A stretch of 64,000 bases of DNA from Notospermus geniculatus (lineage: Eukaryota > Nemertea > Pilidiophora > Heteronemertea > Lineidae). Location of the stretch: NCBI GenBank assembly GCA_002633025.1, contig NMRB01002071.1, positions 8,235-72,234 on the forward strand, in the 5' to 3' direction. Shown piece after piece: positions 15,140-27,159 of this stretch; position 1 is the first letter of the stretch; each line of letters starts with the position of its first letter. The translations under genes and the position numbers were made by a program. The notes below the pieces were generated by a model, which worked only from the letters and a program-made list of their open reading frames with translations, was not told the DNA's origin and searched no databases.

Positions 15140-15145
15140 AATAAA
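15140..15145 (+). promoter_or_regulatory. possible RAB7A polyadenylation signal
   Basis: AATAAA followed by an AT-rich tract (TATAAATATATATATAAATAAG). It is 1.6 kb past the stop codon, so the assignment is tentative. Confidence 0.35.
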
Positions 15146-15434
15146 ACATATAAATATATATATAAATAAGATTTGTTTTCATTTCTGTCATTAACTTGTA
15201 CACCGTTACTGGTATGATTGATTCAGCTCATGCTTACCCCCATTCTGAAAGTCTGAGGTCATTTATGGTCGTACCCTTCCTTTATGAAGCAAATGCGAGG
15301 GTTTTGGTCTCCATCTTTCTCATTCACTGACCCACCAAGGAGTGGATGGAGAGGACCAAGACCCCTGCTGTAGGAGAATGATGTACCGCAAGATTCTTCC
15401 CGTTTCAACATGGCTTATGGATAACGGTACTAAT

Positions 15435-15504
15435 CTGGGACCTTATTCACGAAGCTCCCGCAACTTACTTATTGTTCACTATCAGCCTGTGAATAAGGTC
15501 CCAG
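15435..15504. mobile_element. 70-bp inverted-repeat element
   Basis: Perfect 16-bp arms CTGGGACCTTATTCAC (15435-15450) and complement (15489-15504) enclose 38 bases. The terminal words resemble those of the 20661-20798 element (GGGCCGTATTCA). I see no clear target duplication. Confidence 0.65.
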
Positions 15505-16165
15505 AAGAGTTATCCACACAGCACCTGTGGAGCAGCCATTGAAAAGGCTCATAACCCCTTAGCCACATCAGATTCCAATGATTTCAGTCGAACTTGGCAG
15601 ATACCAATGGAAGCAGTTCTTCACATGGACCTGGAAACTGTAGTGGTGTTCATTTATACAGTACAGAAAAGACATCAAGCTATCGAAGTGCCAACATCTA
15701 CTGGTATTCATTCTATTCTTTTCATGGCCATAATCTTGAAGTGACATCAAATCATTGACATCAGTCTATCTCTTCGTACATGCTTCAATGTAACCTAGAT
15801 CAACAAAGAAGTAAGTCAACAAGCTCGTTTTTCAATAAAAGTTTGTACAGCACATATACAACTTACAAATTCTACATGTAGCATATAATCAAACTACAGA
15901 AATGGACTTCCATTTGAAACAGCAGCAGTTTCAAATACCGTAATCTTCACTCCAGTCAATGCTTACATCACAAAGTGTTGTCTTATATTCTACCCCAGAA
16001 AATTTGACATTTTATGGCAGTTCACAAGTGTCTAAGCAGCCAAACTGAGCTGAAATGATGAACCTAGGCTGCAACGAACCACACAGCTCTTCATCACACA
16101 CGCCTTCAAGATAATACAAACGAATGGTGCAGTGTTGTTGCACCCACACCGAAGTCCATTGCACA

Positions 16166-18310
16166 TTAACCTTTCCTGGTCAGGACAGTCTGAAATGGAT
16201 ACAAATGAAAGATTAGGACCCAGCCTAATACATGTATCACCTCATCGACTCAATCAATTCTGATGTGCACTTTTAAAGACACCTTGTTTATCAATTCTGA
16301 TATCTGGTTCTAAAGACATCTTTCCATCAGTTCAAGAAACAGGAGATACCGGTACATGTATTTGAACAACATATCAGAGCCTGCCATCAGCTTTTTTTTA
16401 ACCACAGGGCGAGACTGTTACAAACCTGTCTTGTTCTTTCTACACAATCTAAGAATTCTTTAACTTGGGGTGAACATAGTAATGTCTGTTTAGGATTTTC
16501 TTGGTAACATTTCAATACTGCATCTTGTAGTTCTTGACACACTGGTGATGTTGTGTATTTTCTGAAACGAATGATGAAAATTGAACGGAGGTGTAGCAGA
16601 GTGGGCAACAAGGAAATAACAAACTGGTTTTGCAGAGATGCTGCTCCATCAACTCATCTTGTGAACTCATGGCAGGGATTTATTACATTGCCAAGTTATG
16701 TGCTTCTGCAACATTGGTATTTATACTGAATGCTTACAAAAATTTCTTCTCCACTTCTTGAACAGCTTGGCTAAATTCTTGTGTGGATGTCTGGTATAAT
16801 TCTTTATTCTGCGAAAGAGAAAAGTAGGTGTAGATTGAGAACCAACATATGTGCTAGGTTCTCACCAATCCTGGTGAAAACCAATCCTGTTGAAGTAATG
16901 ACAATGCAGAATATGAACTGGGACCAAAGTCTTGCCCGTGGTAACATCACGCATCAATAAATCTTCATGAAGTGTAGGATTCAATGTCAAGTCAGTAGTT
17001 TTAAAGGATGAAACCTCACCAATTTTTCTAGACGGTTTAATTTTTCCTTGTACACTTTTTCTAGTCTTGCGATGTCATCTTCACTTGTCCTGAATGGTGC
17101 TGGCTTCTCTGGTTTAGTTGCTGCTGATGGTCTTTCATCCTGAAATGCTGGCTCTTCTTCAGTCTCATCTTCTCCTTTTAATCGCTTCACAACAGAACCT
17201 GAAATCTACAAGAGACAAAAATCACAAGGAAATACTGAAAGGCTGAATTAATACAGGCATGATAGGCTAAGACTAAAGTAGCCTAGGCCTGCTAAGTAAC
17301 TTTAGGCCCTAACTCAACTTAAAGTGAGAACAAGTCAAAAGGAAGGGCAGGGCGGGCAGGGACAAAGTCAAAACCTATTCTTCATTCAGATCAGGATGTC
17401 TTCTTGCCTTCTTCTGAGCTTGGAGGAATTATACTGACAGGAGGAACAACCAGCGCACTTCAAAGGTTAGATGATGGCCGCCGCCGACCCCCATGTGTAT
17501 GGGCTTAACGAGGTGTTAACGAGGTGTTAATTACTAAACAAACACACCGCATGAGTGAGTCCGCGACTTCAGAATTTCCGGAAGATTAGTCTTTGTTCGG
17601 GGGTGACGAGCCTCTCAGTGAGTTCTTATCTGACCTCAGTTTATTCCATGCCAACAGAGATTTATTGTCCGTGAGATGAATAAAATATTACATTTAGTCA
17701 AATATAGCAACGGAAAACATCCACATTTCCAGCACACAATCTCGCGGGGAAAAGTTCGGCTGAACACGTGGACGCAGGGCTTGCTACACACCCCTACGAA
17801 AAATCGATGCGACCATGCAATACACAGCGCTCGTAGCGGACAAATCGTAGAACTACCGGTACGCATTTTGTAAACAAACGCGCGCGCAAGTGTAAACGGG
17901 TCAAAATATCGAGAAGTAGTGGGAATATCAGTATAATTCCTCCAAGTTCTGAGGTTGCACAGCAAGAGACGACAGCATGCCCACAGGCATAGGCCTATCT
18001 CTCTCTGCTGACAAGTGACATGGTGGTTGATGGTAGCAAAGCAGAGTGCACTTGCCACTGGCACTGTGTGCATTACACAGTCAGTAGCCTAGGCCTACAT
18101 GTAGCCTACGACGTAGGCTCCTACGTGCAATCTTGGAGGAATTATACTGTCAGTATAATTCCTCCAAGGTGCAATGCATGCATGATGATGATGATGATGA
18201 TGATTTTGCAAAAATTGGTCAATCAAAGGCCAAGGAGGAGAACATACCTTAACAATTCCGGGGCCATCATCTTCTAGTGTTACTCTACGGGTGCTAGATG
18301 TCGCTCCCAT
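16166..18310 (-). CDS. CHCHD3: MICOS subunit MIC19/MIC25 (CHCH-domain protein)
   Basis: Five exons, 18310-18248, 17205-17020, 16808-16738, 16561-16426 and 16189-16166, join in phase to 159 residues. The N-terminus MGATSSTRRVTLE matches the myristoylated MGGTTSTRRVTF start of vertebrate CHCHD3. The C-terminal CHCH domain has two CX9C motifs, Cys115-Cys125 and Cys136-Cys146, the pattern oxidised by Mia40 in the intermembrane space. MIC19/MIC25 bridge MIC60 to SAM50 and hold cristae junctions. The KVYKEKLNRLEKL segment at the end of exon 2 corresponds to the end of the vertebrate coiled coil, but most of the long charged helix is absent: 159 against about 227-235 residues. Vertebrates have two paralogues and I cannot say which is closer. 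Intron 1 carries two copies of a small transposon. The gene is head-to-head with the kelch gene at 19156. Confidence 0.92.
17419..17946. mobile_element. 528-bp element with 19-bp TIRs and 7-bp target duplication
   Basis: The ends are CTTGGAGGAATTATACTGA (17419-17437) and its exact complement (17928-17946). TTCTGAG occurs immediately outside both ends (17412-17418 and 17947-17953). No transposase is encoded. The internal region is CG-rich near the right end. It sits in CHCHD3 intron 1. Confidence 0.85.
18132..18168. mobile_element. 37-bp TIR-only element, same family
   Basis: Two 18-bp arms (CTTGGAGGAATTATACTG and complement) are separated by a single T. GTGCAAT flanks both sides (18125-18131 and 18169-18175). 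The ends are identical to those of the 528-bp element 200 bp away, so this is the smallest possible derivative of that family. Confidence 0.85.
18182..18204. repeat. (ATG)n microsatellite
   Basis: About seven ATG repeats in CHCHD3 intron 1. On the opposite strand they produce a false poly-histidine reading frame. Confidence 0.9.
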
Positions 18311-19135
18311 TATTCAAAACGGGATGAAATCGTACAAATTGAGGAAAAGGACCCTGTCTCTGTGTATTTTGTCTCCTTGTAATGTAAATGTACATGCCGG
18401 TGGGTCAAGGTCAGGTAGACTGGTACGCAACTCTCGTAACGCTCCGCCATCTTTACGTGGGCAAAGAACCAGTTTAAAGGTCAGGACGAATAGGTCAACT
18501 CTGTTCTGGTAGATGGCGCTGTAAGAGTAGGTTGGGCCAGGTCTGTTTCTTTTTTCTGGCCAAAAAGCACGTATTTTTCGTGACTTGTGAACGATACGCA
18601 GATATCAAAATGATAAGCAGAAAGCAAAGATTATGCAAAACTACGGTGCATCAAATCTAGAGGCTTAGAGATGATAAAAGTGGCAAATTCCCACCATTGA
18701 ACTTCCCATCCATCCACCACATCTGTGTCCTCTGTGGAGCCTGTGTCACTGTCTGTAGCTACTCTGTTGTATAGTTAGTTGATTGACCTAGGCCTATGTA
18801 GTGTGAGGCCTATGCCTAGGCTAGTGTAGTGCGTGCTACAATGCTGCTGCTGTGCTAGGCCTACCTACCTGCTATATAATATATGAGCAGCCTGTGTGTG
18901 ATTGTGAGTTTAGAAAATTAGACTAGGCCTACCGGGGCGGTACCAGTACTGCTACTATTAATGTGAGGCAACCCTCGGGCAACCGGCAAGCAGGCAAGGG
19001 ATGGGTAATTGACCACTTTTCTTCAACAGGTCAAATTCAAAGGAAAGTTCCTTCCTCATCTTATTACAGTTGCCAATGCCTTGTCCTGGCCTCGTCTGTC
19101 TGTCATCTGTTGTTATAAAAATCTTTGCATTTCAG
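18311..19135. promoter_or_regulatory. divergent intergenic region CHCHD3 / KLHDC8
   Basis: The two start codons point away from each other, with 845 bases between them. The kelch start exon begins at an acceptor (TTTCAG ending 19135), so its non-coding first exon and the two promoters must share this interval or lie nearby. I see no clear TATA box; TAGGCCTA words are frequent. Confidence 0.5.
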
Positions 19136-19155
19136 TTTGAGTGAAGAACTCCACA

Positions 19156-21021
19156 ATGGCTGAAGGAACTGACAAAAGTTATAAATGGGAAAAGTTACGG
19201 GAGATGCCATCGAAAAGAGTCTTTGCCACGCCAGTTGCATTAGATGGCAAGATTTATATTCTTGGTGGATGTGATCATACTGGAATTCCTATGGATCTCT
19301 TTGAAGTTTATAACACCAAAAATAACCGTTGGCAATCCCTTGCTAAAAGTCCCGTCCCGAGAGCAGGGTCAGCAATGGCTGTAGTAGGGAAAAAAATCTA
19401 CGCTATTGGTGGTGTTGGCACAAAGCAGCAACCTTTGCCAAACGTAGATGTATTTGATACAGAAGCAAAAACTTGGAAGTCACTGCCTGACTTATCAACT
19501 GGTTTGATTGGAGTTGCAACAGCTGTAAGAGGTGAGCACAAGTCTGTCATGATTGAAGAATAGGTTAAGTAGGCCTACAGTTTTGCAGTGGCTTCTTTTA
19601 ATAATAGTGAGAAAAACTCGCCAGTTAGTGACACTACTGTTGCCTTTCAATTTCCTTTCATATACAATTTTTCAGATGGAAAAATCCTTGCTGTTGGCGG
19701 AATGAAGACAAACACTGATTGTTCTGATGGTTTTATGGTATTTGATCCAGAGACGGAGGTTTGGATCAGTAAGAAGTCAATGAACCATGCCAGATATGCC
19801 TCGGGTTGTTTCCTGGTCAATGATAGGTTGTTTGTCATAGGTTGGTATAGAAAAAATGGTGTAGCTGGAATGTGTTTTCTGAATACCAAGGAATTAACAT
19901 CTAAAGTGGAGAACATTTGGGTGCACTGTAGGTCAGTGTATGGTCATTGAATGGCAAAAGAGTTTTGTTGTGGTTCTTTATAAATGTTGGTTGTATGTAT
20001 ACTATAATCCAGCATTCTTATAGGTGGAAGATTTGGCCGAGATCCTGTGACGTCTCTGGAGGCCTATGATTTTCAGACCAACGAGTGGAAAACACTGCCA
20101 GACCTTCCATCAAAGAGAGTGTTTCCAATGTACACAGCAACAGATACACATATCTTTAGCATTGGAGGACTTGTGAGTAAGGAAGAGGGATTCTCAGGAA
20201 CTTGTGAAGTTTTTGATATTGAAAAGGGTAAGTTATAATACTTCAGATAATACAATGTTGATAATTGAAAATTGAGCCAACAAGAACTCACTTACCAATA
20301 CTCCTCTCAGTGTTGAAGCATTTTGTTTTCTCGATCAAATTTCAAGGAAATAACTACACATTTTCAATTCTTTCTGCAGAGGAATGGGCTGTTTCAGAAA
20401 ACATGCCAACAGTTCGTGGTGATGGTGCCATTGGGGTTATCAATGGTAAAGTTATTGTGGCAGGAGGCTTAGGTAAAGAACTTTGGATTAAAGTTGATAT
20501 CTTTTAACACAAAACTGTCCTGATACTCCTGTGGTATGGAGTTGATTTACAACATTTCCGCACAAGAATGAAGTCTTTTCCCAAATAATACATTGTCATA
20601 ACATCTTCAAGCATAGGCGTAGCAAATCTAAATTCATACGACACACTGCCAAAACTTTATGGGCCGTATTCAAAAAGGGTGATTATCGCACGATTAAGAC
20701 TTAGACGAGTGTAACTTCACTAAATGCACACACTTCCACCATGCATTTGACAAAGGTACACGCGTCTAAGTCTTAAACACCCTTTTTGAATACGGCCCAA
20801 TATTTCTTGAACCTTCTCCCCTCTTTTCAGGTAATCAGGGAGCTCCTCAGAAAAAGGTTGAAGCATTTGATGTAACAAATGGGTCTTGGACTACACTAGA
20901 TGATATCCCCAATACCCATTGTTCTTGTGCCAATCTGATGTACAATAAAAAACTATATATCGTTGGAGGGCTGTCCGTGAAAGGACCAAGTGGGACCCTG
21001 GAAGTGCTGGGCAGTTGTTGA
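19156..21021 (+). CDS. KLHDC8: kelch-domain protein, KLHDC8A/KLHDC8B family
   Basis: Five coding exons, 19156-19531, 19676-19840, 20024-20227, 20380-20472 and 20831-21021, join in phase to 342 residues (human KLHDC8B has 354). The protein is almost entirely kelch repeats, each with a Gly-Gly pair followed by a conserved Tyr/Phe and Trp: ILGGC...W, AIGGV...W, AVGGM...W, VIGGR...W, SIGGL, VAGGL...W, IVGGL. It should form a closed beta-propeller. There is no BTB or BACK domain, as in KLHDC8. Human KLHDC8B is linked to cytokinesis at the midbody; whether this holds here is unknown. The start is the ATG 20 bases after the acceptor, which implies a non-coding first exon. The short C-terminus (VLGSC) ends just after the last GG strand. 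Orthology to the common ancestor of 8A and 8B is likely. Confidence 0.92.
20661..20798. mobile_element. foldback MITE in KLHDC8 intron 4
   Basis: 21-bp perfect arms starting GGGCCGTATTCAAAAAGGG (20661-20681) and complement (20778-20798). Homology resumes inward around TTAAGACTTAGACG. I see no clear target duplication. Confidence 0.75.
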
Positions 21022-22674
21022 ATTTGAGCAATTTGGACTTTCATGTTCACGTGAAGCTTAATGGGGTCAGGGTTGGGAGATGTACTTCTGATTTTACTAG
21101 TTTCATAGTCTCATCATGATGCATTACCCTGTAGTTGCGGACAAGTAAGAGAGAAATTCCCAGAGTTTCTGCACCAAATTATGGGGAGTAATTTCTGCAT
21201 TTTGTCCGAGTGTGCGTCTGCACTCAAGTGTTCATATAGTAGTCATTGTCTGTCTATGCACTGTTGGACCACTTTCTTTTTGGTGGTGCATTTGCTTTCT
21301 TTACAGTGTAAATTTACTCTAGTTTTCAATTTTCAAAGGAATATGTGCCATTCCTTCTTCCATTTCTTGATAATCAAGTGTCATAAATTATCTGCCAGTT
21401 ATTGAATCTGTAGAGCGTTGCAGCCATATTTTGTTGGTGGATGTTTTACATCCAAGTTTATCTCACTTTTTATGTGAACCTCAGAATATTTTCATTTTAA
21501 ATCCCTGAATATATCCCCGAATACATGTACAAGGTTATGAGTACAGGGTGCTTGAGGCCTTTGGTCATTTTAATACGTGTTTAAAGAATCTCCCAGTACT
21601 TACACCAAAGGATTACCAATGCCTGTTTTTCAAAAAGGATATGTAATTTTTGCCAGAAAGTGTCAAAACCTGTGATTATGACAATACATCGATGAACTGC
21701 TGATTTCGCCAAGTATGGAAATGCCTTGGTCCAATCAATATTTTGCGTGACTGCCACATTTCTTGGTTAGAAAGACATGCTTTGAGATGAACAGAATTGT
21801 GGAATGATAAATTGCATTTGTCTGTGGTGCTGCATTTTGAAACTGAATATGCTTATTGTATCGGAATAGAAATGCCTTTCTGCAAAAATAGATTTTTGCT
21901 TTCTGTTAAATTGTCCCTCTGCTGTGAGCCATTTTGTTGATTTTCATGAAAAATTTTGCAAAACTGAATTACAGCATAAAGCCTTGTCTTTCTTCCATCA
22001 TTCTCTCACAGAATAGATCTCAAAACATTGCTTGTGTATTCAAATATTTAAGCTTAGATATTTATAGATTTTACTAGTCTATTGTACTTACTTGTGCGAA
22101 CTGAATCTGCACACTGGTCCATGTTTTCATTTAAAGTAAGAAATTCATTGACAATTGAAATATCTTGAGATGTGTTTCATGTAGTTTTATACATGTAGTG
22201 CTTCCTATGACTGTATTCAGTGTTGAAAATAGCACTTAAATATTCGTTATCAATTTCAAGGATCAAACTCTGGATCACTGCCGAAACAAATGTTCATGTC
22301 TTGTGCTGTTGTTGCATTTTAGAATGGAAATTCTTGAACAATTTTCTACATGAAGGTTGGAATTACCGGAAGCAGGTCATGGGGCGTTACACAGACCTGT
22401 CATCGTGAATGTAAATTCTGGTATAAGAATGAAATTGTTTCTGTGAAATTACTTGGCAGAAAGCACTTTCCTTCGATTTTCACTGAAAAACCTGAATTTG
22501 TTGATGATCAAAATTTTCGGCAATAATGTAGGAACCAAATTGTAGTATAAATCTCTTTGAGGAATCCTTCATTAAGGAAATGACAGAGACAACTGGTGGA
22601 TGTATAAGTTAATAACAATATCTATACATGTTGTGTCTTTTGTGTCCTTAAATGCTTTTAAACATTATATATAT

Positions 22675-22691
22675 AATAAAAAAGAAATAAA
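22675..22691 (+). promoter_or_regulatory. KLHDC8 polyadenylation signals
   Basis: Two AATAAA hexamers within 17 bases at the end of a 1.65-kb AT-rich stretch that follows the stop codon without other features. This makes a long 3' UTR (21022 to about 22710) plausible. Confidence 0.55.
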
Positions 22692-22866
22692 TTGATTTTG
22701 TACTCACAAAAAAGATTAGTTCCTGTTCATTGACTGTCTCCTGCATGTAACATTACATTGCAGTAATATTGATTTGCTTTGGGCCTATCCCAGGTTTTCC
22801 ATTGGGGCTAGGCTATTTTCACTCTCAAGATATGACAAATCTACATTATTGAGGCACAGGTACCAA

Positions 22867-23091
22867 GGAGCCACGGTGGTGTAGTGGTTCGGGTCTTCGA
22901 CTAGTGATCAGAGGGTCCGAATCCCACTGTGGCGTGAGACTTCGGGCAAGTCTCTTTGCCTTACTGGCCTCTCTCCATCCAGGTGTATAAATGGGTACCA
23001 GTTGCTCAGAAATGTTCAGATTGTAGTGTTGAATGAGCAGCTCATCTGAGTTCTACTGAAAGGTTTCAGGACAGACGGGTTAAAGTGTAAA
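22867..23091 (+). mobile_element. tRNA-derived SINE, copy 1
   Basis: It starts with a tRNA-like head: A-box-like GTGGTGTAGTGGTTCGGGT and B-box-like GGGTCCGAATCCC. A body common to 53429-53655 follows (for example GACTTCGGGCAAGTCTCTTT, AATGAGCAGCTCATCTGA, GGGTTAAAGTGTAAA). The head folds only partly as a tRNA, so it is a Pol III retroposon and not a tRNA gene. Confidence 0.85.
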
Positions 23092-23997
23092 CCCAAACTT
23101 AACTTTTTTTAAAACTTTTAACATGCAAAGGGCTGCCCCAGGGCATCAGATTGCTTGAAGGTATGGTTTTAGAGGCAATTGACATGTGCAGGACTCGGCA
23201 GATGCTGCATCAAATTTGAGACATAAACACCCTCCATAATGCCCAATCTATAATGAATGAACACAGACAAATACCGGTACTTAAAAGTTTCATATAAAAT
23301 TTATTAAAAGCACTTTGAGAACTTCATAAAAGTTCTCTGAACTTTTCTATTGTGGTATACTGGCTTACAGATCTCAACACTACGATGGTTAACAGAATGC
23401 TAAAGAAAGGTCACTGAGGCTACAATCCAAGATTGGCATCACGCTTCATGCATTTACAGAAGATCAACAAGGATGGTGTACTCACTGACTTAGTGTATGA
23501 CAAAAGGAGGGCATAATTGCCTGATACGTTTTGTCAAAGAATGGGACTGGTTCAAAGATTCCCCGTTGTTTTCAAAACTCAGGACTTGGTCATCGAACCA
23601 GTCAGTAAAGTCAGAAACACAGATTTGTCAGTTACTGACCCCTTCATCTATGCTAGGTCTACCATTTATACACCATTGGTGCTGCAGAACTTCAAATTTC
23701 AACCAACCTGTATTTCAACAATCCTGAACCTCTGACTCAAGAAACATCACATATTCCCAAACATGAATTTATGGTATGTACTCGGCCAAAGTGGAAAAAA
23801 TCTTTTGTCTATAATCATTGTGATCCAACGTAAATGTAAGTGATCCATTACCGTACATTGATGATATTCATCCCCGATCTTCTCAACACCCTATATGATC
23901 TATTTTTGATGGTACCTGGAGGTAAGTACTTAAGACTTAGGAAAGAACTCCCAGCATTAAACAACAATTTTCCAATCCATAATACAAATCAATTTAA

Positions 23998-24152
23998 AGG
24001 GCCTCTAGAGGCAGCTCGCCATCAGGCTACTATCAGTACCGGTTCTTCGGCCAGGCGGCGCCACTTTAACGTAATAATCACTAGTACGAGGTATTCAACC
24101 TGGGTTTTCCCCGTGGTTTTCCCCTGCCATGCTGGCTGCCTCTAGAGGCCCT
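23998..24152. mobile_element. TTAA-flanked MITE (155 bp)
   Basis: Perfect 18-bp TIRs AGGGCCTCTAGAGGCAGC (23998-24015) and complement (24135-24152) with TTAA at 23994-23997 and 24153-24156. Like the 932-1135 element, it begins AG directly after TTAA. Confidence 0.88.
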
Positions 24153-24159
24153 TTAAGTA

Positions 24160-25305
24160 ACTGTTAGATCATTAGACTAGAGCATGGCATAAAACAAGCA
24201 ATGTTGCCCCAATGACTTTGTTCCTGAAATGATTGAGGTATGTTCGTAAATTAGAACTACATGTAAATGCAATTTATATAATTCATCCACATTGATGTTT
24301 TTACAGTGATCATTGACAGTGCAGTGTGCTAATGTGCTCAGCACAAGCCAATAGGAGCTGTCAGCGAGTTGACCACCAGGTGTCACTACAGCCCAATTCA
24401 ATGCATCTAGCGGACCCGGTCATTATCAATCGAGCAGCAATCACGTAGATTTTCCTGTACATTGGTCGTCCGTTAAGACTTTGCTGCCATCTGTTGGCAA
24501 TATGCACGGCTGACTGCTCCCATTACAGAAAGAAACAGGCTACTAAACCAAAATATCACCCAATTTATGCTGTGTTGTCATTAAAAGTTCTGGCATACAT
24601 GTAAAATACACTGGATCATCTCAGAGTGCAGTGAAGCAAACAGGACTGTTTCACGAGCAGATGTTCACCCACTCACTTCTTTTAGCCTATGGGAAGGACC
24701 AAGGTTGAGTACGGTAAGAGAGTAATAATAATCTCATCTTTTTGGCTTGAATGACTCTTGAAATGATGTCTCACCTGAATTGGGATCTAACAGAGAACCG
24801 CTGGGTCCCAGATGCTGGAATCCGAAATGGGCACCACTGCAGTAAAAATCTTTGTTCTGACTGACACCATTGTCCCTTTAAGTACTAAGGAATCTGTAAG
24901 TAGTGCTTCCCTGCAGTTTTCAGAAAATTAAAAAGATTGCTAGTATGCGTAAGTCATAAAAACAGAAAAAATGTCCTTCCTGAATTTGGGGCATCAGTGT
25001 TCAGTAACGATAACAGGCAATTTCAGGCTTGTCATAGTCATCATAGTCAGGTTTGTCAACCTGATTCTTTCGAAGGTAAGACCCAGGCCATTGATTTAAG
25101 TACAATACACTCGTGCCATAGTAACTCAGTTCAACTAAAAATATATTGAGTGACATTTAAGTCAACACACAACTCCAGGCCAAACTTCCTTTCAAAAAAT
25201 TACACCGGTTGTTTCAATCCTCCACAGATGCACATTCATTGGGCTTTCTGGAGAATAAAGATCCATGTTTTGTTCCCCTCCAGCCTGTCAGCTTCCTTGG
25301 GTACT
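24160..25305. other. no feature recognised
   Basis: Unique-looking sequence between the MITE and the PORCN stop codon. It may be the PORCN 3' UTR; no strong minus-strand AATAAA lies close to the stop. Confidence 0.3.
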
Positions 25306-26242
25306 TCAGATGAGTAAATAGAACATATAACAGGACAGAGCCACCCAGTGACTTGTGTAGCCCAGGTTGGCCCATTTGGATAATGTGTGCTCCATGGTGT
25401 AGCCCTGAAAATAAAATGAATTGAAAATAGTGAATGAATCAGCTGTCAGTTCCCAAAGTCTGGGTTTTTTAATACAAGTAATGAATCTCAGCACCAAATG
25501 AAGCACTGCCATAGACAACACTGGACGAATTCTTAATGTACAGCTGGAGGAAACCGGGGTGCCCGTGAAAAATTGTACCCATGTCCTCTCTTCTCAAACA
25601 ACATACCTTTTCTTGTTGTGAACTGCTATCAAACATCAATCCGAGATAGGCTAGGTGAAAAACAGTGAGGATACCGAAGGCTAGGTTGGCAAGGATAACA
25701 TAAAAATGACCCTGAAACAGGAGATTTATCAATCATGAACTGGAGAGTGACAATGTAATCTTGCTTTAAGGAGGCAAGGAGTTGCACTGCGGGATGCCAG
25801 CACATCAATGGTGACATTCAACACTTAGCTATAGGCGTACATACATACAGGGTGAGTCCAGTGCAATGGAGGATGAAACAACCCTGGACCAAATTAGCCT
25901 TTCTCTCACCCACATGAAATACAGAATGGGCCGGATCATTTTCATAGTCGTGACAGAACCAATGAGGAACTTACTGCTTTGTACACATGTCCGCATTCAG
26001 GTTTACACCTTTTGGCTTGTATGCAGGCATTGAAGATTTCAGACAGTCGATTTCTCAACACTGAAATGATCAAGTACACAATTCTTCAATCATACAACAT
26101 TTCATCAGTTAATGTAACACGGAAACTTTGCTTGATCTTAATTGGAAAAGAGACACATGCTATCTATACGGTACTCACCATATTCAACATAAGAGTAAAA
26201 TCCTAAAGAAAACAGGACAGCCGCCAGCTGGAAATTCAGACC
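25306..26242 (-). CDS. PORCN: PORCN (porcupine O-acyltransferase), 3' exons only
   Basis: Four exons, 26242-26179, 26060-25975, 25711-25607 and 25404-25306, join in phase to the last 117 residues plus stop. Diagnostic blocks are NFQLAAVLFSLGFYSYVEY, a Cys-rich loop (CIQAKRCKPECG), ILTVFHLAYLGLMFD, and a C-terminal SKWANLGYTSHWV...FYLLI, matching vertebrate HKWSELSWASHWV...FYRLI. Porcupine is an ER multi-pass MBOAT enzyme that attaches palmitoleate to a Wnt serine. The membrane segments here are the last ones; the MBOAT catalytic histidine lies at the end of the preceding exon in vertebrates and is not in this fragment. I found no upstream exons to the right edge. The first exon shown has a good acceptor and starts in phase 0, so it is not the gene start. 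Explanations are a very long intron, a misassembly or a partial duplicate. Confidence 0.88.
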
Positions 26243-27159
26243 CTGAAATCAGAACCACTAATTTCTCAAGTGATGAAAAGAATGTCCACCATTTTTACTG
26301 TGCAACACCTGGTCCCCTGCCTGTTACAGCCGCTCCGCTATAGGCCTATAGGACTCGAGGACAGAGGACCCGCATGAAAATGATCCTAAATAATCTCGTC
26401 ATTTGGTCCAAAAATCGTCCAAAAAGCACCAAGCCGATTATATTATTCAAATTGCTTAGCAGGGGACACAATTTCATGCCAAATGATTAGCTATTGCGTC
26501 GATAATCAGTACATTACGTGAATGGAAAAGGAGAAAATGGAGGCGAAAAATTGACCCACTTTTAAAGTGTGATGATTTTAGTGGTGAGAATGCCTCAAGG
26601 CCAGCTCACCAATAAACAAGCCTGCCGGCCTGGATGGGGTCTCGTGGGTGGACCGTGAGTTGAAGAAGGGATATAAGGAGTTAAATTGGGGGGTGGCACT
26701 TGAGCTCAATCCATACGGGACATCAGTTCCTTATACAGGGATCTGACGCGAAAGTTGTAAACCCTCATCAGGATTGTTATTTGTACTGCACAAACACTCT
26801 ACTCACCATAATGCCGCGATGACCCAGATTCGTGGCATATAGGCTAACATTAGCCCCAACTGTGTATCTGCTTATCAGTCACTGGTAGGTCACTGGCATT
26901 TTTAGGCTGGTCAAAGCAGACCCTACACCTGTCTTAGTGAACTTGGCGTTCACTGGAGGAAAATCGAAGGGATTGTTCATTTGTTCTTCCTGCTCCTGCC
27001 ATATCCCAAAATGGATCACAGCCCGATAAACTTATAATCACTGCCGCCATGATATCAGCACTGATTTTACACAGGAAATGATTTTCGACTTCGTTTACTT
27101 ACTAAACGAACTTAACTGCAGGTGAGAAACGAACTCGGTGTAGAGATTACTTGACTTAA

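Noticed and set aside
18095-18310. frame with eight consecutive histidines
   Set aside because: Only the first 21 codons are real (CHCHD3 exon 1); the rest is intron, and the His run is the (ATG)n microsatellite.
22867-22940. tRNA gene at the start of a SINE
   Set aside because: The same head and 150 further bases recur at 53429, so it is a SINE promoter region.
26790-26880. possible upstream PORCN exon (YATNLGHRG before a GTGAGT donor)
   Set aside because: The phase and residues do not match the expected ...ALLH end of the preceding exon; similarity is superficial.
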